DNA of 64,000 nt, from the NCBI RefSeq assembly GCF_040939125.1, contig NZ_CP162495.1, positions 3,472,001-3,536,000 on the forward strand, written 5' to 3'. This document shows, in pieces, positions 19,850 through 30,736 of the stretch; the stretch's first letter is position 1; each line of letters starts with the position of its first letter. The translations under genes and the position numbers were made by a program. Source of the stretch: Clostridium sp. BJN0013 (GTDB lineage Bacteria; Bacillota; Clostridia; Clostridiales; Clostridiaceae). The notes under the pieces are model-generated. The model was not told the DNA's origin. It did not search any database and was given only the letters and a program-made list of their open reading frames with translations.

Positions 19850-21439
19850 ATGGAAGAAAATAATCATGATTCTCTATACAGCTGGCTGGCATTAATTGTA
19901 GTTGTAATTGGTACATTTATGTCTATACTAGATAGTAGTATAGTTAATATTGCAATTCCCAAGATGATGGCTGTTTTTGGAGTATCAATGGATGATTCAA
20001 AATGGATACTTACAGCATATACCCTGGCACTGGGAGCAATTATACCTCTTACTGGATATCTTCAAGATGTTTTTGGCTCTAAAAAAATATATATGTTTGC
20101 ACTGGCAGTGTTTACTTTAGGCTCTATGTTGTGTGGATTTGCCTGGAACAACACATCAATGATATGTTTCCGTATTATTCAGGCCATTGGTGGAGGCATG
20201 ATAATGCCTGTTGGGATGGCCATGATATATGAAATATTCCCAAGAGAAAAAATAGGCCTGGCCCTTGGCATCTGGGGAATAGCCGCTATGGCAGCCCCTT
20301 CCATAGGACCAACACTAGGTGGATATATTATTGAAAAAATGGATTGGAGACTTATTTTTAATATAAATGTACCTATAGGCATAATAGGTGTATTATTGGC
20401 TGCCATTTTATTAAAAGATTCAAAAAGAAAACAATTGAAATCCTTTGATATAATAGGGTTCTTATCTTCTACAATAGGTGTAGTCAGTCTACTATATGTA
20501 CTAGGTGAATGGACCTCCATTGATTGGGGAGAAGTAAAATATCCTATACTTTTGACTCTGGGATGTTTAAGCATTGTATTATTTGTAGTAAATGAACTTA
20601 CTCATCCGGATCCACTGCTTGATTTGCGGGTTTTTAAACTATTTGATTTTAGTGCAAGTCAAATTATAACTTGCATTTTAACACTGGCATTAATGGGGGG
20701 AGTATATGTATTGCCTCTATTTTTACAAAATATAAGAGGTTATACTGCTATGGAAACAGGCATAATTATGCTGCCAGCCGCCCTAGTCACGGGACTTTTA
20801 ATGCCCATAAGCGGTAATTTATTTGACAGAGTTGGTGTAAAACCACTTGTAATACCTGGTATAATAATATTAGGACTAAGTTCCTATCATATTTCAACTT
20901 TAATAAACATGAATTCCAGTAGAGAAATGATAACTCTTGTTTTATGCTTGAGAGCAGTTGGAATAGGGCTGGCTATGATGCCAATTAATACTGTTGGAAT
21001 GAATGCAGTGCCAAAAAATTTAATTGGAAGGGCATCCGCTCTTTCCAATACTATACGTCAAATATCAGGTTCACTCAGCGTAACTATAATGTCGACAATA
21101 ATACAGAGTAAAACCAATTATAATTACTTGAAACTATCTGAACAAATAAATGTTTATAATGCAACTTCTAATAATACTATAAGCACATTAACACAAGCCT
21201 ATATGTATGAGGGAGAATCTTTAAAAACAGCTAAGTCTTCTGCAATATCCACATTAGCAAAAATGCTTCAAGGTCAAGCTACAATAGATGCCATGGCCTA
21301 TTCCCTGGCCATAATTTCTATTGTATTAGTTTTAGCTATAATTTTAACTTTAATGATGAGAAACAAAAAAATACCTAAAAAACAAAATAAGGAAGGTGAG
21401 CAGAACCATAATGAAGGAAGAACCGTCATGTTGGAATGA
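19850..21439 (+). CDS. DHA2 (EmrB/QacA) family drug:proton antiporter
   Basis: 529 residues with 14 predicted membrane helices. Family motifs: LDSSIVNIAIPKMM in TM1 (motif D1), WILTAYTLALGAIIPLTGYL (motif A region), and GLALGIWGIAAMAAPSIGPTLGGYI (motif C, antiporter-specific). It exports hydrophobic or cationic compounds using the proton gradient. GAGGTGATACATA precedes the ATG. Its 3' end overlaps the marR start by 29 bp. Confidence 0.92.
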   Translation: MEENNHDSLYSWLALIVVVIGTFMSILDSSIVNIAIPKMMAVFGVSMDDSKWILTAYTLALGAIIPLTGYLQDVFGSKKIYMFALAVFTLGSMLCGFAWNNTSMICFRIIQAIGGGMIMPVGMAMIYEIFPREKIGLALGIWGIAAMAAPSIGPTLGGYIIEKMDWRLIFNINVPIGIIGVLLAAILLKDSKRKQLKSFDIIGFLSSTIGVVSLLYVLGEWTSIDWGEVKYPILLTLGCLSIVLFVVNELTHPDPLLDLRVFKLFDFSASQIITCILTLALMGGVYVLPLFLQNIRGYTAMETGIIMLPAALVTGLLMPISGNLFDRVGVKPLVIPGIIILGLSSYHISTLINMNSSREMITLVLCLRAVGIGLAMMPINTVGMNAVPKNLIGRASALSNTIRQISGSLSVTIMSTIIQSKTNYNYLKLSEQINVYNATSNNTISTLTQAYMYEGESLKTAKSSAISTLAKMLQGQATIDAMAYSLAIISIVLVLAIILTLMMRNKKIPKKQNKEGEQNHNEGRTVMLE

Positions 21440-21893
21440 TGAATTAATAACCAAACAATCTGATGAAATAATTAATCTTTTTAAAACTATCCATAGAACT
21501 TTTAGGTGCAAATTTAAAAAGATAGCACAACAATATGGATTCACAGCCCCTCAGCTTACTGTTATATTTCATTTATATAAAACACCGGATATAACTCTTA
21601 ATGAATTAAGTGACCGTCTAATGCTCACTAAAAGCACAGTTTCAGGTATAGTGAACCGATTGGTCAGCCAGGGTGTAGTAATAAGAGAAATACCTGAAAA
21701 CAACAGAAGAATCGTAAAACTCTCTGTTTCTGAGGATTTTAAAAGAAATAATGATATAGTCAGAATGAAAGAACATTTTATTACCTACTGCATATCTAAT
21801 ACTATAAAGAATATAGATCCAACCAGCGTAGAAAAAATTATTCATGCATTAGAAAGTTTTATTTTATTATTAAATGAAGAGAATTGTAATTAA
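21411..21893 (+). CDS. MarR family transcriptional regulator
   Basis: About 160 residues. The winged-helix domain covers about residues 35-125: FTAPQLTVIFHLYKTPDI, recognition region LSDRLMLTKSTVSGIVNRLV, and wing VIREIPENNRRIVKLSVSED. Long N- and C-terminal helices make the dimer interface. ATG 21411 is preferred, with GGAAGGTGAG upstream; a GTG at 21396 is possible. Overlap with the antiporter gene implies translational coupling. Likely represses its own operon through the palindrome at 18133-18167. Confidence 0.88.
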   Translation: MKEEPSCWNDELITKQSDEIINLFKTIHRTFRCKFKKIAQQYGFTAPQLTVIFHLYKTPDITLNELSDRLMLTKSTVSGIVNRLVSQGVVIREIPENNRRIVKLSVSEDFKRNNDIVRMKEHFITYCISNTIKNIDPTSVEKIIHALESFILLLNEENCN

Positions 21894-21914
21894 TCTACAT
21901 TATCTAACTTTTTA

Positions 21915-21950
21915 TATAACTGGGAATTAAATTTTCCAGTTATATTTTTA
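21915..21950 (+). terminator. Terminator of the efflux operon
   Basis: Stem TATAACTGG / CCAGTTATA, with GGAA/TTCC extending toward the loop, followed by TTTTTA. Lies about 20 bp after the marR stop. Confidence 0.8.
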
Positions 21951-22374
21951 TTTTTAAATATTTAATTATAAGTGCCAAAAAAATTTAATCTTCATATAAT
22001 TTAGTAAACCTTTATTACGAAAATAATACTCAGTTAAAATTTACCTATGACAAATATATTGACAATAATAACGGAAAACCATATAATAGTTGCAATAAAC
22101 CCCTCATTATAATAAATTAAATACTTAAATTATTAAAGTATAAATTTATCTAATTGCAATTATATAAAAATAACTATTTTTATTCTACTTTAAATCAACT
22201 CTTTGAAAATCTAATAATATATACTCCTTTTTAACATAACAACTACGTAAAGGATGATTTGAACATATTTACTTAATTAATTTGAATTGTACAGTTATCT
22301 ATTATCATAATCATACATAATAAATATTCATCATGCGTAGTATGTAATAGATAAAGTAAAAAGGAGAGGAGAAT
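21951..22374 (+). promoter_or_regulatory. prkA upstream region with leader inverted repeat
   Basis: A 10-bp perfect inverted repeat (TTATCTATTA at 22295-22304, TAATAGATAA at 22345-22354) with an inner CATAC/GTATG pair ends just before the prkA ribosome site. CATACATA at about 22312 resembles a sigma-E -10 element, but no convincing -35 was found at the right spacing. The remainder is AT-rich with no recognised gene. Confidence 0.45.
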
Positions 22375-24297
22375 ATGAACTTTAAAGATATAATTGAAAA
22401 AGATAGAGAGCTAAGAAAAAAACATGAATTTGAAGGCACTTTTTTAGAATATCTACAAATCGTGAAGGATAATCCTCAAATAGTAAAATTAGCTCATAAG
22501 AGAATGTATGATATTATAATAGATAAAAAATACGAGGTATTAAACCCTGAAGAAAACCCTAAAATTAAAAAATTGCATGGAAATGAACCTATAAGAAGAT
22601 ATAACTTTTTTAAAAATGATTTTTTTGGTATTGATAAAGTGATAATGAAATTGGTTAATTACTTCCATTCAGCTGCAATGAAAGGAGAAGAATCAAGACA
22701 AGTACTCTACCTAGTAGGACCTGTAGGTGCTGGAAAATCTTCTTTAGTTGAATCCATAAAAAAAGCCCTTGAAACATCAGAACCAATATATGCACTTAAA
22801 GGTTGTCCTATGAGAGAAGAACCTCTTCATTTAATACCCAATCATTTAAAACATGATTTTGAAAAAATTTTGAATGTTGAAATCGAGGGAGATCTATGCC
22901 CTATTTGTAAATACAGACTTAAACATGACTATAATGGGCAATATGAAAAATTTCCTGTAATAACTACTGATTTTTCTATTCGTTCCAGAAAAGGAATCGG
23001 CGTAGTACCTCCTGTGGATCCTAATAATCAGGATACTTCTGTACTCACAGGTTCTATTGATATATCAAAGATGGACATTTACCCTGAAGATGACCCTAGA
23101 ATATTTTCTCTTAATGGTGCATTCAACGTAGGAAATCGAGGATTGGTAGAATTTATAGAGGTATTCAAAAATGACGTTGAATATCTTCACACTATAATTA
23201 CAGCTACCCAGGAAAAATCTGTTCCATCTCCTGGAAAAGGATCAATGATTTATTTTGACGGAATTATTTTAGCACATTCTAATGAATCAGAATGGAATAA
23301 ATTTAAATCGGATCATACCAATGAAGCAATTCTTGACAGAATAGTAAAAATAGAAGTTCCATATTGTATGGAATTAAACGAAGAAGTTAAAATATATAAA
23401 AAAATACTTGGTAAAAGTCAATTTAACGCCCATATAGCACCACATACTATGGAAATTGCAGCAATGTTTGCCATTTTATCCAGGCTTTCGCCTTCGAACA
23501 AGGTGGATCCTATGACAAAATTAAAAATTTATAATGGAGAAGATATAGTAGAAAAGGGAAGTACTAAAAAAATTGATTTTTCAGAATTAAAGGAAGAAGC
23601 TGGCATGCGAGAAGGTATGACAGGAATATCCACAAGATTCATTATAAAAGCTTTAGATCAGGCACTTTCTAATTCAGAATATAATTGTATAAATCCCCTA
23701 AGTGTAATGGAAAGTTTAATAAAATCAGTTAAGGATTTAGATATTGCAGAAGACGACAAAAAGAAATATCTAACATTTTTAAAAGATACCATAAGAAAAG
23801 AATATAATAAACTGCTTGAAAAGGAAGTGACTAGAGCCTTTATACACAGTTTTAAAGAACAGGCAGAAAGTCTTTTTGATAATTATCTGGATCATGCCGA
23901 AGCTTATGTAAATAAAAATAAAATCAAAGATCATTCCACTGGAGAAGAACTTGAGCCTGACGAAACCTTTATGAGATCTATAGAACAGCATATAGGAGTT
24001 TCTGAAAGCTCCTCCAAAGGTTTTAGAACAGATGTCACCTCATATATGTTCTACATTATAAGAAATGGGGGTAAAATTGAATATACTTCCTATGAACCAC
24101 TTAAAGAGGCTATTGAAAAAAAGCTTACGGCATCAGTAAAAGAATTATCTAGAATTATAACTAAATCCAGAGTTAGAGATAAAGACCAAGATGTAAAATA
24201 CAATTCCATGGTAGAAGAACTAAAGGCAACAGGTTACTGCGATCACTGCTGCGATGTTATCTTAAAATATGCTGCCAACAATTTGTGGAAGGATTGA
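22375..24297 (+). CDS. prkA: PrkA family serine protein kinase/AAA+ protein
   Basis: 640 residues, full length. The N-terminal AAA+ PrkA domain has Walker [21 protein letters not shown] (about 118-137), the Zn-like CPMREEPLH and CPICKYRL segments, and [10 protein letters not shown]-type sensor elements. The C-terminal kinase-like domain carries the [18 protein letters not shown] region. AAAGGAGAGGAGAAT precedes the ATG. PrkA proteins act in sporulation and stress, and homologues (YeaG) are studied as kinases or AAA+ proteases. First of a tight three-gene operon with yhbH and spoVR. Confidence 0.95.
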   Translation: MNFKDIIEKDRELRKKHEFEGTFLEYLQIVKDNPQIVKLAHKRMYDIIIDKKYEVLNPEENPKIKKLHGNEPIRRYNFFKNDFFGIDKVIMKLVNYFHSAAMKGEESRQVLYLVGPVGAGKSSLVESIKKALETSEPIYALKGCPMREEPLHLIPNHLKHDFEKILNVEIEGDLCPICKYRLKHDYNGQYEKFPVITTDFSIRSRKGIGVVPPVDPNNQDTSVLTGSIDISKMDIYPEDDPRIFSLNGAFNVGNRGLVEFIEVFKNDVEYLHTIITATQEKSVPSPGKGSMIYFDGIILAHSNESEWNKFKSDHTNEAILDRIVKIEVPYCMELNEEVKIYKKILGKSQFNAHIAPHTMEIAAMFAILSRLSPSNKVDPMTKLKIYNGEDIVEKGSTKKIDFSELKEEAGMREGMTGISTRFIIKALDQALSNSEYNCINPLSVMESLIKSVKDLDIAEDDKKKYLTFLKDTIRKEYNKLLEKEVTRAFIHSFKEQAESLFDNYLDHAEAYVNKNKIKDHSTGEELEPDETFMRSIEQHIGVSESSSKGFRTDVTSYMFYIIRNGGKIEYTSYEPLKEAIEKKLTASVKELSRIITKSRVRDKDQDVKYNSMVEELKATGYCDHCCDVILKYAANNLWKD

Positions 24298-24301
24298 TCT
24301 T

Positions 24302-25513
24302 ATGGCTATTTTCAGAGAATTTGATGTTAATGATCATCATGACAGATCTTTAGAAGATAGAAGACGCCATAGACAATTGGTAGAAAAATCTATTAAAGAT
24401 AATTTGGCGGACATAATATCTGAAGAAAGCATCATAGGTCAAAGTAAAAACAAAAAAGTTAAAATTCCCATAAAAGGTATAAAAGAATACCAATTTATAT
24501 ATGGAGACAATAATTCCGGAGTAGGCAGCGGAGATGGCTCCCAAAAAAAAGGGGATAGAATTGGAAAAGCCATAAAAGACAGAGATGGAAAGGGTAATCA
24601 AGGTGCAGGTAATCAAGAAGGAGAAGATATGTATGAAATAGAAGTTACCATAGAAGATGTTTTAGATTACCTGATGGAAGATCTGGAGCTTCCTCTAATG
24701 GATAAAAAGAAATTTTCACAGATTCTCTCTGAAAATTCTCCTAAAAAATCCGGTTATCAGAGAAGAGGAATAAACCCAAGACTTGCTAAAAAAAGAACCA
24801 TGGTAGAAAAATTAAAAAGACAGCAGGGTACTAAAAGAGCTTTACGTGAAATTCATGGGGAATTGGAGTCTGAGCCTAAAAATAAACTGCCAGAAGATAC
24901 AACTATAAAATCCAGATTTCCATTTAAACAAGATGATTTAAGATATTTCAGAGTAAAAAGGAAACCAAAACTAGAACTAAACGCTGCAATTATTTGCGTA
25001 ATGGATACATCAGGTTCTATGGATAGTACTAGAAAATTTTTAGCTAGATCTTTTTTCTTTGTCTTATATAGATTTATAAAAATGAAATACAATAATGTAG
25101 AAGTAAAATTTATTTCTCATTCTACTTCTGCTAAAGTAGTTACAGAGAATGAATTTTTTCATAAGGTAGAATCTGGTGGAACTTATATATCCAGCGGCTT
25201 AAAAAAAGCTTTAGAAGTAATTGAAGAAAATTATAACCCTGCTTACTGGAATGTCTATACTTTTTATGTTAGTGATGGAGATAATTGGAGTGAAGATAAT
25301 AGTCTGGCATTAAAATGTGCTAAGGACCTATGTAAAGTATGCAATCTTTTTAGCTACGCTGAAATTATTCCAAGCCCTTATGGAAGCAGCATAAAACACA
25401 TTTTTCAGAATAAAATTACTGATAATAATTTTACCGTAGTGACTATTCATGAAAAACAAGACTTATGGAAATCCCTGAAAAAAATACTGAGTAAAGAATT
25501 GGAAGAGAGGTGA
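24302..25513 (+). CDS. yhbH: YhbH/YeaH family protein (DUF444, VWA-like)
   Basis: About 403 residues. Seen: a charged N-terminus ([20 protein letters not shown]), a Gly/Lys-rich linker (about 75-110), and a VWA-type fold with a MIDAS-like motif in [15 protein letters not shown] plus [16 protein letters not shown] and [11 protein letters not shown]. Start 24302 is chosen because GGAAGG precedes it; the frame upstream overlaps prkA. Partner of PrkA in sporulation/stress cassettes. The biochemical role is unresolved. Confidence 0.92.
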   Translation: MAIFREFDVNDHHDRSLEDRRRHRQLVEKSIKDNLADIISEESIIGQSKNKKVKIPIKGIKEYQFIYGDNNSGVGSGDGSQKKGDRIGKAIKDRDGKGNQGAGNQEGEDMYEIEVTIEDVLDYLMEDLELPLMDKKKFSQILSENSPKKSGYQRRGINPRLAKKRTMVEKLKRQQGTKRALREIHGELESEPKNKLPEDTTIKSRFPFKQDDLRYFRVKRKPKLELNAAIICVMDTSGSMDSTRKFLARSFFFVLYRFIKMKYNNVEVKFISHSTSAKVVTENEFFHKVESGGTYISSGLKKALEVIEENYNPAYWNVYTFYVSDGDNWSEDNSLALKCAKDLCKVCNLFSYAEIIPSPYGSSIKHIFQNKITDNNFTVVTIHEKQDLWKSLKKILSKELEER

Positions 25514-25518
25514 TTTCC

Positions 25519-26784
25519 GTGGAATATACAAATAAGGACTTAGAAACCTGGGGGCATATCATAGAGTCCAAAGCTGAAGAATCAGGCCTTGACTTTTACC
25601 CTCAGGAATTTGAAATCATAAGTTATAAGGATATGATTGCCTATGAAGCTTATGTGGGCATGCCCTCTAGGTATCCCCATTGGAGCTTTGGAAAGGCCTA
25701 CGACAGATCAGAATCACTATATAAATATAATCTTACAGGTCTTCCTTATGAAATGGTGATAAATTCAAATCCTTGCCTTGCCTATTTGATGAAAGACAAT
25801 ACACTGCTTCTACAAATTCTTACTATGGCCCATGTATATGGTCATAATGATTTTTTTAAGAATAATAGACTATTTAAAGAAGGTACTAATGCATCCTATG
25901 CTATCGAAATGTTTAAAAACCACGCAGATATGATAAGAGAATATGTAAATGATCCTAGCATTGGATATGAAGAAGTAGAAAAAATTTTAGATACCGCCCA
26001 TGCCATAAGATTTCAAACAGTGAGAACTGTTGGAATTAAAAAAACAGAAGAAGAATGTAAAGATGATATTATTGCATTTATAATAAATCACGGTACTTTA
26101 GAAGAATGGCAAAAAAATGTTTTAAATGTGGTTAGAAATGAAACCTTATACTTTATACCTCAGATTGAAACAAAAATTATGAATGAAGGCTGGGCAAGCT
26201 ACTGGCATTACAAAATTTTAAATCAACTTAATCTCACAAGTTCCCTTTATGTAGAATTTATAAAAAGGCATAATGACGTCATAGCACCTACTATGGGAAG
26301 TGTAAATCCTTATTATGTTGGTTTTAAAATGTTTGAAGATCTAGAAAAAAAATATGGACTGGATAAGATATTTGAAGTACGGATGTTGGAACGGGATGAG
26401 TCCTTTATAAGAAGATACCTCACCGAAGAACTATGCTATGAATTAAACTTATTTGAATATGGCAAAAGAGGAGATGACTATGTAGTAAGAGAGATTCCAG
26501 ATGGAGACGGCTGGCTTAAAATTAGAAATACCCTTTGCAATCTATGCGGTATGAATTTAATCCCTAATATTGTTGTTGACAGCATATCAAAAAAAGATAC
26601 TGCCCTTGTTTTAAATCATATTTATGAAGGAAGGGAATTAAATTCAAGTTATATGGAAGCCACTTTAAAATACCTTTATGAACTTTGGGGATATCCAGTT
26701 AAATTAAATACAAAGTTGAAAGATGAAAGTGTACAGGTTTGCTGTAGTGAAAATAAAAAAATTTCATATACAACTTTGAGATAA
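25519..26784 (+). CDS. spoVR: SpoVR family stage V sporulation protein
   Basis: About 421 residues. Recognised by VGMPSRYPHWSFGKAYDR, YEMVINSNPCLAYLM, the His-rich TMAHVYGHNDFFKNN and MNEGWASYWHYKIL segments. SpoVR proteins are needed for normal spore cortex in Bacillus; the enzymatic role is unknown. GTG at 25519 is preferred since AGAGG lies 8 bases upstream; a GTG at 25510 overlaps that site. Last gene of the prkA-yhbH-spoVR operon, ending at a strong terminator. Confidence 0.94.
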   Translation: MEYTNKDLETWGHIIESKAEESGLDFYPQEFEIISYKDMIAYEAYVGMPSRYPHWSFGKAYDRSESLYKYNLTGLPYEMVINSNPCLAYLMKDNTLLLQILTMAHVYGHNDFFKNNRLFKEGTNASYAIEMFKNHADMIREYVNDPSIGYEEVEKILDTAHAIRFQTVRTVGIKKTEEECKDDIIAFIINHGTLEEWQKNVLNVVRNETLYFIPQIETKIMNEGWASYWHYKILNQLNLTSSLYVEFIKRHNDVIAPTMGSVNPYYVGFKMFEDLEKKYGLDKIFEVRMLERDESFIRRYLTEELCYELNLFEYGKRGDDYVVREIPDGDGWLKIRNTLCNLCGMNLIPNIVVDSISKKDTALVLNHIYEGRELNSSYMEATLKYLYELWGYPVKLNTKLKDESVQVCCSENKKISYTTLR

Positions 26785-26788
26785 TTTT

Positions 26789-26841
26789 AAAAAAGTCTTT
26801 AATAAATTAAAGAGCATTTAGCATTTATTGAAGACTTTTTT
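26789..26841 (+). terminator. Bidirectional terminator, spoVR and HAD gene
   Basis: Stem AAAAAAGTCTT / AAGACTTTTTT with an A/T-rich extended loop between convergent genes ending at 26784 and 26860. U-runs are present on either strand. Confidence 0.8.
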
Positions 26842-26859
26842 AAATTCTAATTTTCATAC

Positions 26860-27705
26860 CTAAATTAATTTACCTTTAAAATTTTTATATTTATGGTAAA
26901 GAAATTTAGCTACTCCATCCCTATCATTAGAGGGAATAATTCCAGTGGCAATATCCTTCAATGGTTTGTAAGCATTTTCAACTGCATACCTTTCATCCGC
27001 TAATTCAAAAAGAGATTTATCATTTAAGTTATCTCCAAAACAAATAAGTTCATTAATCTTTAAATAATCTTTCAAAAATTCTGCAGCAGATTTTTTATTA
27101 GCATAGGAATTCGTAACCTCCAGCCAGAAAAAACCTTTTGAATAAATTTCTTCTGTATAATGGCAGGTAGCATCTATAGTATTTTTAAATAATCTATAAG
27201 AATAATCTAATTGACTTCTTTTTTCTATGGCAAATATATTTATAATATTGTATTCTCCAATCTTTGAAAAATCCTTTACTATAGTGAGTCTCTTATCCTC
27301 TTGTCTTTTTCGCGAATTTATATATATTCTCTGACCTTCATTAAAAATACCTTTATAAAATATTTTTTTATTTCCATTAAAATCTATTCCAGATACAAAA
27401 GGAGAAATTTTCTTTAAACTATAATGCCTTAAAATAAACTCAACTATACTTTTATCTAAATAATTTTCTCTGATATTTTTATTCAAAGAAGGATCATATA
27501 TAAAAGATCCATTATTTAAAATTATAGGTAAATTCAAATTCAGTGGCTTTAATATATTTTTTGAAGCCTCATAGGATCTGGCAGTAGCAACAGTGAATTT
27601 TATACCCAGTGCTATTAATTTATTTACAATTCTAATGGAATACTCACTTATAACCTGCTCTGAATTTAACAATGTTCCATCTAAATCTGAAATATATAAA
27701 GTCAA
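26860..27705 (-). CDS. HAD superfamily Cof-type phosphatase
   Basis: About 281 residues, HAD-IIB. Motif I YISDLDGTLLNS at the extreme N-terminus, motif II FTVATARS, a C2B cap in the middle, the SAAEFLKDYLKI motif III Lys region, and motif IV ICFGDNLNDKSLFELAD. TTG at 27705 is preferred because GGAGG lies 8 bases upstream and the protein then begins right before motif I, as usual; the longer frame starts with a TTG inside that site's spacing. Probably dephosphorylates a sugar phosphate or cofactor; substrate unknown. Confidence 0.82.
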   Translation of the reverse strand: MTLYISDLDGTLLNSEQVISEYSIRIVNKLIALGIKFTVATARSYEASKNILKPLNLNLPIILNNGSFIYDPSLNKNIRENYLDKSIVEFILRHYSLKKISPFVSGIDFNGNKKIFYKGIFNEGQRIYINSRKRQEDKRLTIVKDFSKIGEYNIINIFAIEKRSQLDYSYRLFKNTIDATCHYTEEIYSKGFFWLEVTNSYANKKSAAEFLKDYLKINELICFGDNLNDKSLFELADERYAVENAYKPLKDIATGIIPSNDRDGVAKFLYHKYKNFKGKLI

Positions 27706-27918
27706 AATATTTTCCTCCAATTTAATTAAATCATCAATATTGAATTTAGGTACATTCTTTATTTCATTGTAATTTATCTTTATTATATTCTAGCATAAAT
27801 AATTGCTCTACATACATTAGAGTATTTTATTGTATTAAAAAAGTGGATATCAAGAAATAAAATGCCATTTAAACATATTTAATCTTAATATCCTAAAATA
27901 CATAAATATATTACACCT

Positions 27919-28797
27919 TTATGCTTTAAAAGTAAAATTATCTATAAGCCTAGTTATTCCTATATATACTGCAATTGCAACTAAAATAGAAGAATGTATA
28001 CTCTGTACAGGTTTCAAGCTTAAACTATCCACAATTTCAATATAATCTATCCTGACTAAAGGCTCTAAGCTTAACTTTTCAGTAATTATATCCCTTATTT
28101 TATCCGCATTTCTTTCTCCTGAATTTAAAGCCTTTTTAGCTAAAACAAGACTTTTATTTAATATAGAAGCTGCCTTCCTTTCTTTTAAAGAGAGATAAGT
28201 ATTTCTTGAACTTTTTGCAAGACCATCAAATTCTCTCACTATAGGACAGCCTACTATTTCTATATCAAAATTTAAATCTTCTACCATTTTCTTTATAACT
28301 GCAAGCTGCTGTGCATCTTTTTCACCAAAATAGGCCCTATCAGGAGTTACAATATTAAATAATTTTGAAACTACCAAACAAACTCCCCCAAAATGAACAG
28401 GTCTTTTTGCACCACATAACCCTTCTGTCAAACCATTTACATTTACAACAGTACTTGCATCTTTATAATACATCTCTGAAGGTTCTGGATTAAATATTAA
28501 ATTAGCCCCAGCTTTTTTACACAAAATCTCATCTCTATTTATATCTCTAGGATAGGATCCTAAATCTTCATTTTTGCCAAATTGTGTAGGATTTACAAAT
28601 ACACTAACTACTACCTTGTCATTTTCTTCTGCCGCCCTTTTAATAAGACTTTCATGACCTTCATGCAAAAATCCCATAGTTGGTACAAGACCAATAGTAA
28701 AGCCTGCTTTTTTCCATTTTTTTATCTTCCTTCTCACTTCTTCTACTGTCTGTACTCTTTCTATATTACTATATTTTTTTAATACAACCGTTTCCAT
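27919..28797 (-). CDS. panC: Pantothenate synthetase (pantoate-beta-alanine ligase)
   Basis: About 292 residues. It condenses pantoate and beta-alanine with ATP. Seen: the HxGH nucleotidyltransferase motif in VPTMGFLHEGHESLIKRA, VFVNPTQFGKNEDL, YFGEKDAQQLAVIKKM and the KMSKS-like LAKSSRNTYLS. AAGGTG precedes the ATG at 28797. Third gene of panG-like/panB/panC. panD is not present here. Confidence 0.96.
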   Translation of the reverse strand: METVVLKKYSNIERVQTVEEVRRKIKKWKKAGFTIGLVPTMGFLHEGHESLIKRAAEENDKVVVSVFVNPTQFGKNEDLGSYPRDINRDEILCKKAGANLIFNPEPSEMYYKDASTVVNVNGLTEGLCGAKRPVHFGGVCLVVSKLFNIVTPDRAYFGEKDAQQLAVIKKMVEDLNFDIEIVGCPIVREFDGLAKSSRNTYLSLKERKAASILNKSLVLAKKALNSGERNADKIRDIITEKLSLEPLVRIDYIEIVDSLSLKPVQSIHSSILVAIAVYIGITRLIDNFTFKA

Positions 28798-28811
28798 TTT
28801 ATACACCTTCT

Positions 28812-29639
28812 TTAATACAACTTATCTATAATACTATCATCTATTTTAAAGCTGTGTTTTTCATCAGGAAAAATACCCTCTTTAACTTCAGTAATATAAT
28901 CTTTAAATGCTTTTCTTATAACCTCTCCTGCATTTCCATAAGATTTCACAAACTTAGGTCTAAAATCGGAAAATAATCCCAACATATCCTGATATACCAG
29001 TATTTGTCCATCACAATACTTTCCTGCACCTATTCCTATAGTAGGTATAGACACTGTTTCTGTAATAATTTTAGCCAATTTATAAGGTATTCCTTCCAAA
29101 ACAATAGAAAAAGCTCCTGCTTCTTCAAGTCTTTTTGCATCTTCAATTATATTTTTTGCCTTAGATTCATCCTTGCCCTGAACTTTAAAGCCACCAAATA
29201 CATTAACAGACTGAGGGGTAAGACCTATATGTCCCATTACAGGAATTTGAGCTTTAACAATGGCTTTTACCTGTTCATACACTGAAACACCCCCTTCAAG
29301 TTTTACAGCTCCTGCCAATCCTTCCTGGATTATTCTTCCTGCATTTTTTACAGCATCATATACTGAGGTTTGATATGACATAAAGGGCATATCTCCAACT
29401 ACAAGTGCATTCTCTGCCCCTCTTGTAACTGCTTTTATATGGTGAAGCATATCTTCCATAGTAACACTTAAAGTATCCTTATATCCCAGACATACCATTC
29501 CCAGAGAATCACCTACTAAAATACCATTGATGCCAGACTGATCCATGAGTTTAGCCATAGAATAATCATAGGCAGTAAGCATTGTAATCTTTTCATTATT
29601 AAGCTTTGCATTAACAAAAGTAGAAACATTATTTTTCAT
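28812..29639 (-). CDS. panB: 3-methyl-2-oxobutanoate hydroxymethyltransferase
   Basis: About 275 residues. It makes ketopantoate from ketoisovalerate and methylene-THF. Seen: [19 protein letters not shown], the metal-binding [47 protein letters not shown] and [20 protein letters not shown]. The start lies inside the end of the upstream gene (overlap of 11 bp), with GGAGG upstream. Confidence 0.96.
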   Translation of the reverse strand: MKNNVSTFVNAKLNNEKITMLTAYDYSMAKLMDQSGINGILVGDSLGMVCLGYKDTLSVTMEDMLHHIKAVTRGAENALVVGDMPFMSYQTSVYDAVKNAGRIIQEGLAGAVKLEGGVSVYEQVKAIVKAQIPVMGHIGLTPQSVNVFGGFKVQGKDESKAKNIIEDAKRLEEAGAFSIVLEGIPYKLAKIITETVSIPTIGIGAGKYCDGQILVYQDMLGLFSDFRPKFVKSYGNAGEVIRKAFKDYITEVKEGIFPDEKHSFKIDDSIIDKLY

Positions 29640-30495
29640 GACATTCCGTACCTCCAAGTTCATTTTTTATTTTATTCCATTTTGTTCCCCCATGTTTTTT
29701 TTCCGATAAATCTACTAGATTTAAAGATAATATTCTATATAAATTTTTATGTGCCTCTGGTATAACTTCAAGATGATGTCTAATAGTCTCTATATCCCCA
29801 CGCTCCACAGGACCAGTTAATGCATTTATAAAACCCTTGTTCTTTATATTAGTTAAATTATTGTCAATCAAAGGCATAAGTGCAGTAATTGCATCATCTT
29901 TATTAATACCACAGTCTTCTAAATACGCACATCCTATATTCAATAGAGAAAGCACTAAATTAGAAACTGTCACATTAGCAAGGTGATATAAGGGTTTTTT
30001 GCTTTTATCCAGTACAATAATTTTATTGCCCATTTTTTCAAAAAGCCCTTTTAAAGCTGTAATATAAGTATTATGTCCTTCAATGGAAAAATAAATCTTA
30101 TATAATGTTTTATAGGTATTAAACTTATCTGAAAAAGCACACATGGGATGGATAGAATATCCGAATGCTCCTAAAGTGTCAATATCTGAAAAGATTGAAG
30201 AGGACAAAGAACCACTTGAATGGCAGATTATTTTATCTTTTAGTTTGTATTTTTTTATTTTATTCCATATTTCTTTTATAATATCATCAGGGGTTGTTAT
30301 AAAAATAACATTACAATCTTCTATTAAGGTTTCCAGTTCTTCATAATAATTGCTGGATGTAAAATCAGCGGCTTCTTTTGCTGAACCTTTACTTTTACTG
30401 TAATAACCTTTCAATTTTAATCCATTAACAGAAAAATATTTACCCAAGGTTACTCCTACTCTACCAGCTCCAACAAAACCAATATTAAATTCCAT
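29629..30495 (-). CDS. Rossmann/DUF2520 protein, probable PanG-type ketopantoate reductase
   Basis: 288 residues. The N-terminal NAD(P)-binding Rossmann domain has [20 protein letters not shown]. The C-terminal helical DUF2520 domain includes [30 protein letters not shown] and [20 protein letters not shown]. It overlaps panB and begins the panBC operon, which has no classical panE. PanG proteins of Francisella and some Firmicutes reduce ketopantoate, and this gene fits that role. The assignment combines family resemblance and context, so no gene symbol is given. Confidence 0.72.
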   Translation of the reverse strand: MEFNIGFVGAGRVGVTLGKYFSVNGLKLKGYYSKSKGSAKEAADFTSSNYYEELETLIEDCNVIFITTPDDIIKEIWNKIKKYKLKDKIICHSSGSLSSSIFSDIDTLGAFGYSIHPMCAFSDKFNTYKTLYKIYFSIEGHNTYITALKGLFEKMGNKIIVLDKSKKPLYHLANVTVSNLVLSLLNIGCAYLEDCGINKDDAITALMPLIDNNLTNIKNKGFINALTGPVERGDIETIRHHLEVIPEAHKNLYRILSLNLVDLSEKKHGGTKWNKIKNELGGTECHEK

Positions 30496-30702
30496 GGCAT
30501 CACCATCTCTTTACAATACAAAAATACAAACAAAATTTTAAAATCAAATCGTAACCTGTCTCTTTCAAAAATTGATATGAGCAGAATATAAGTTATTAAC
30601 ACTTATGGTGCAGCTCAAAATGATACTACCCAAAGTTATTTTAGCACACATTAAATTTCTATTCAAGTACTTATATTTTGTTTAATTTCACGGTATAGTA
30701 TG

Positions 30703-30736
30703 TTTAAAGTCCAGATAGAGAAAAGCATTTCTTATA
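30703..30736 (-). repeat. Left half of a dispersed repeat split by an insertion
   Basis: The sequence AAAGTCCAGATAGAG followed by AAAAGCATTTCTTATA matches one arm and loop of the repeat's first hairpin. It stops at TTATA (30732-30736), directly against the inserted element. The matching other arm resumes with TTATA at 35971. Confidence 0.8.
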
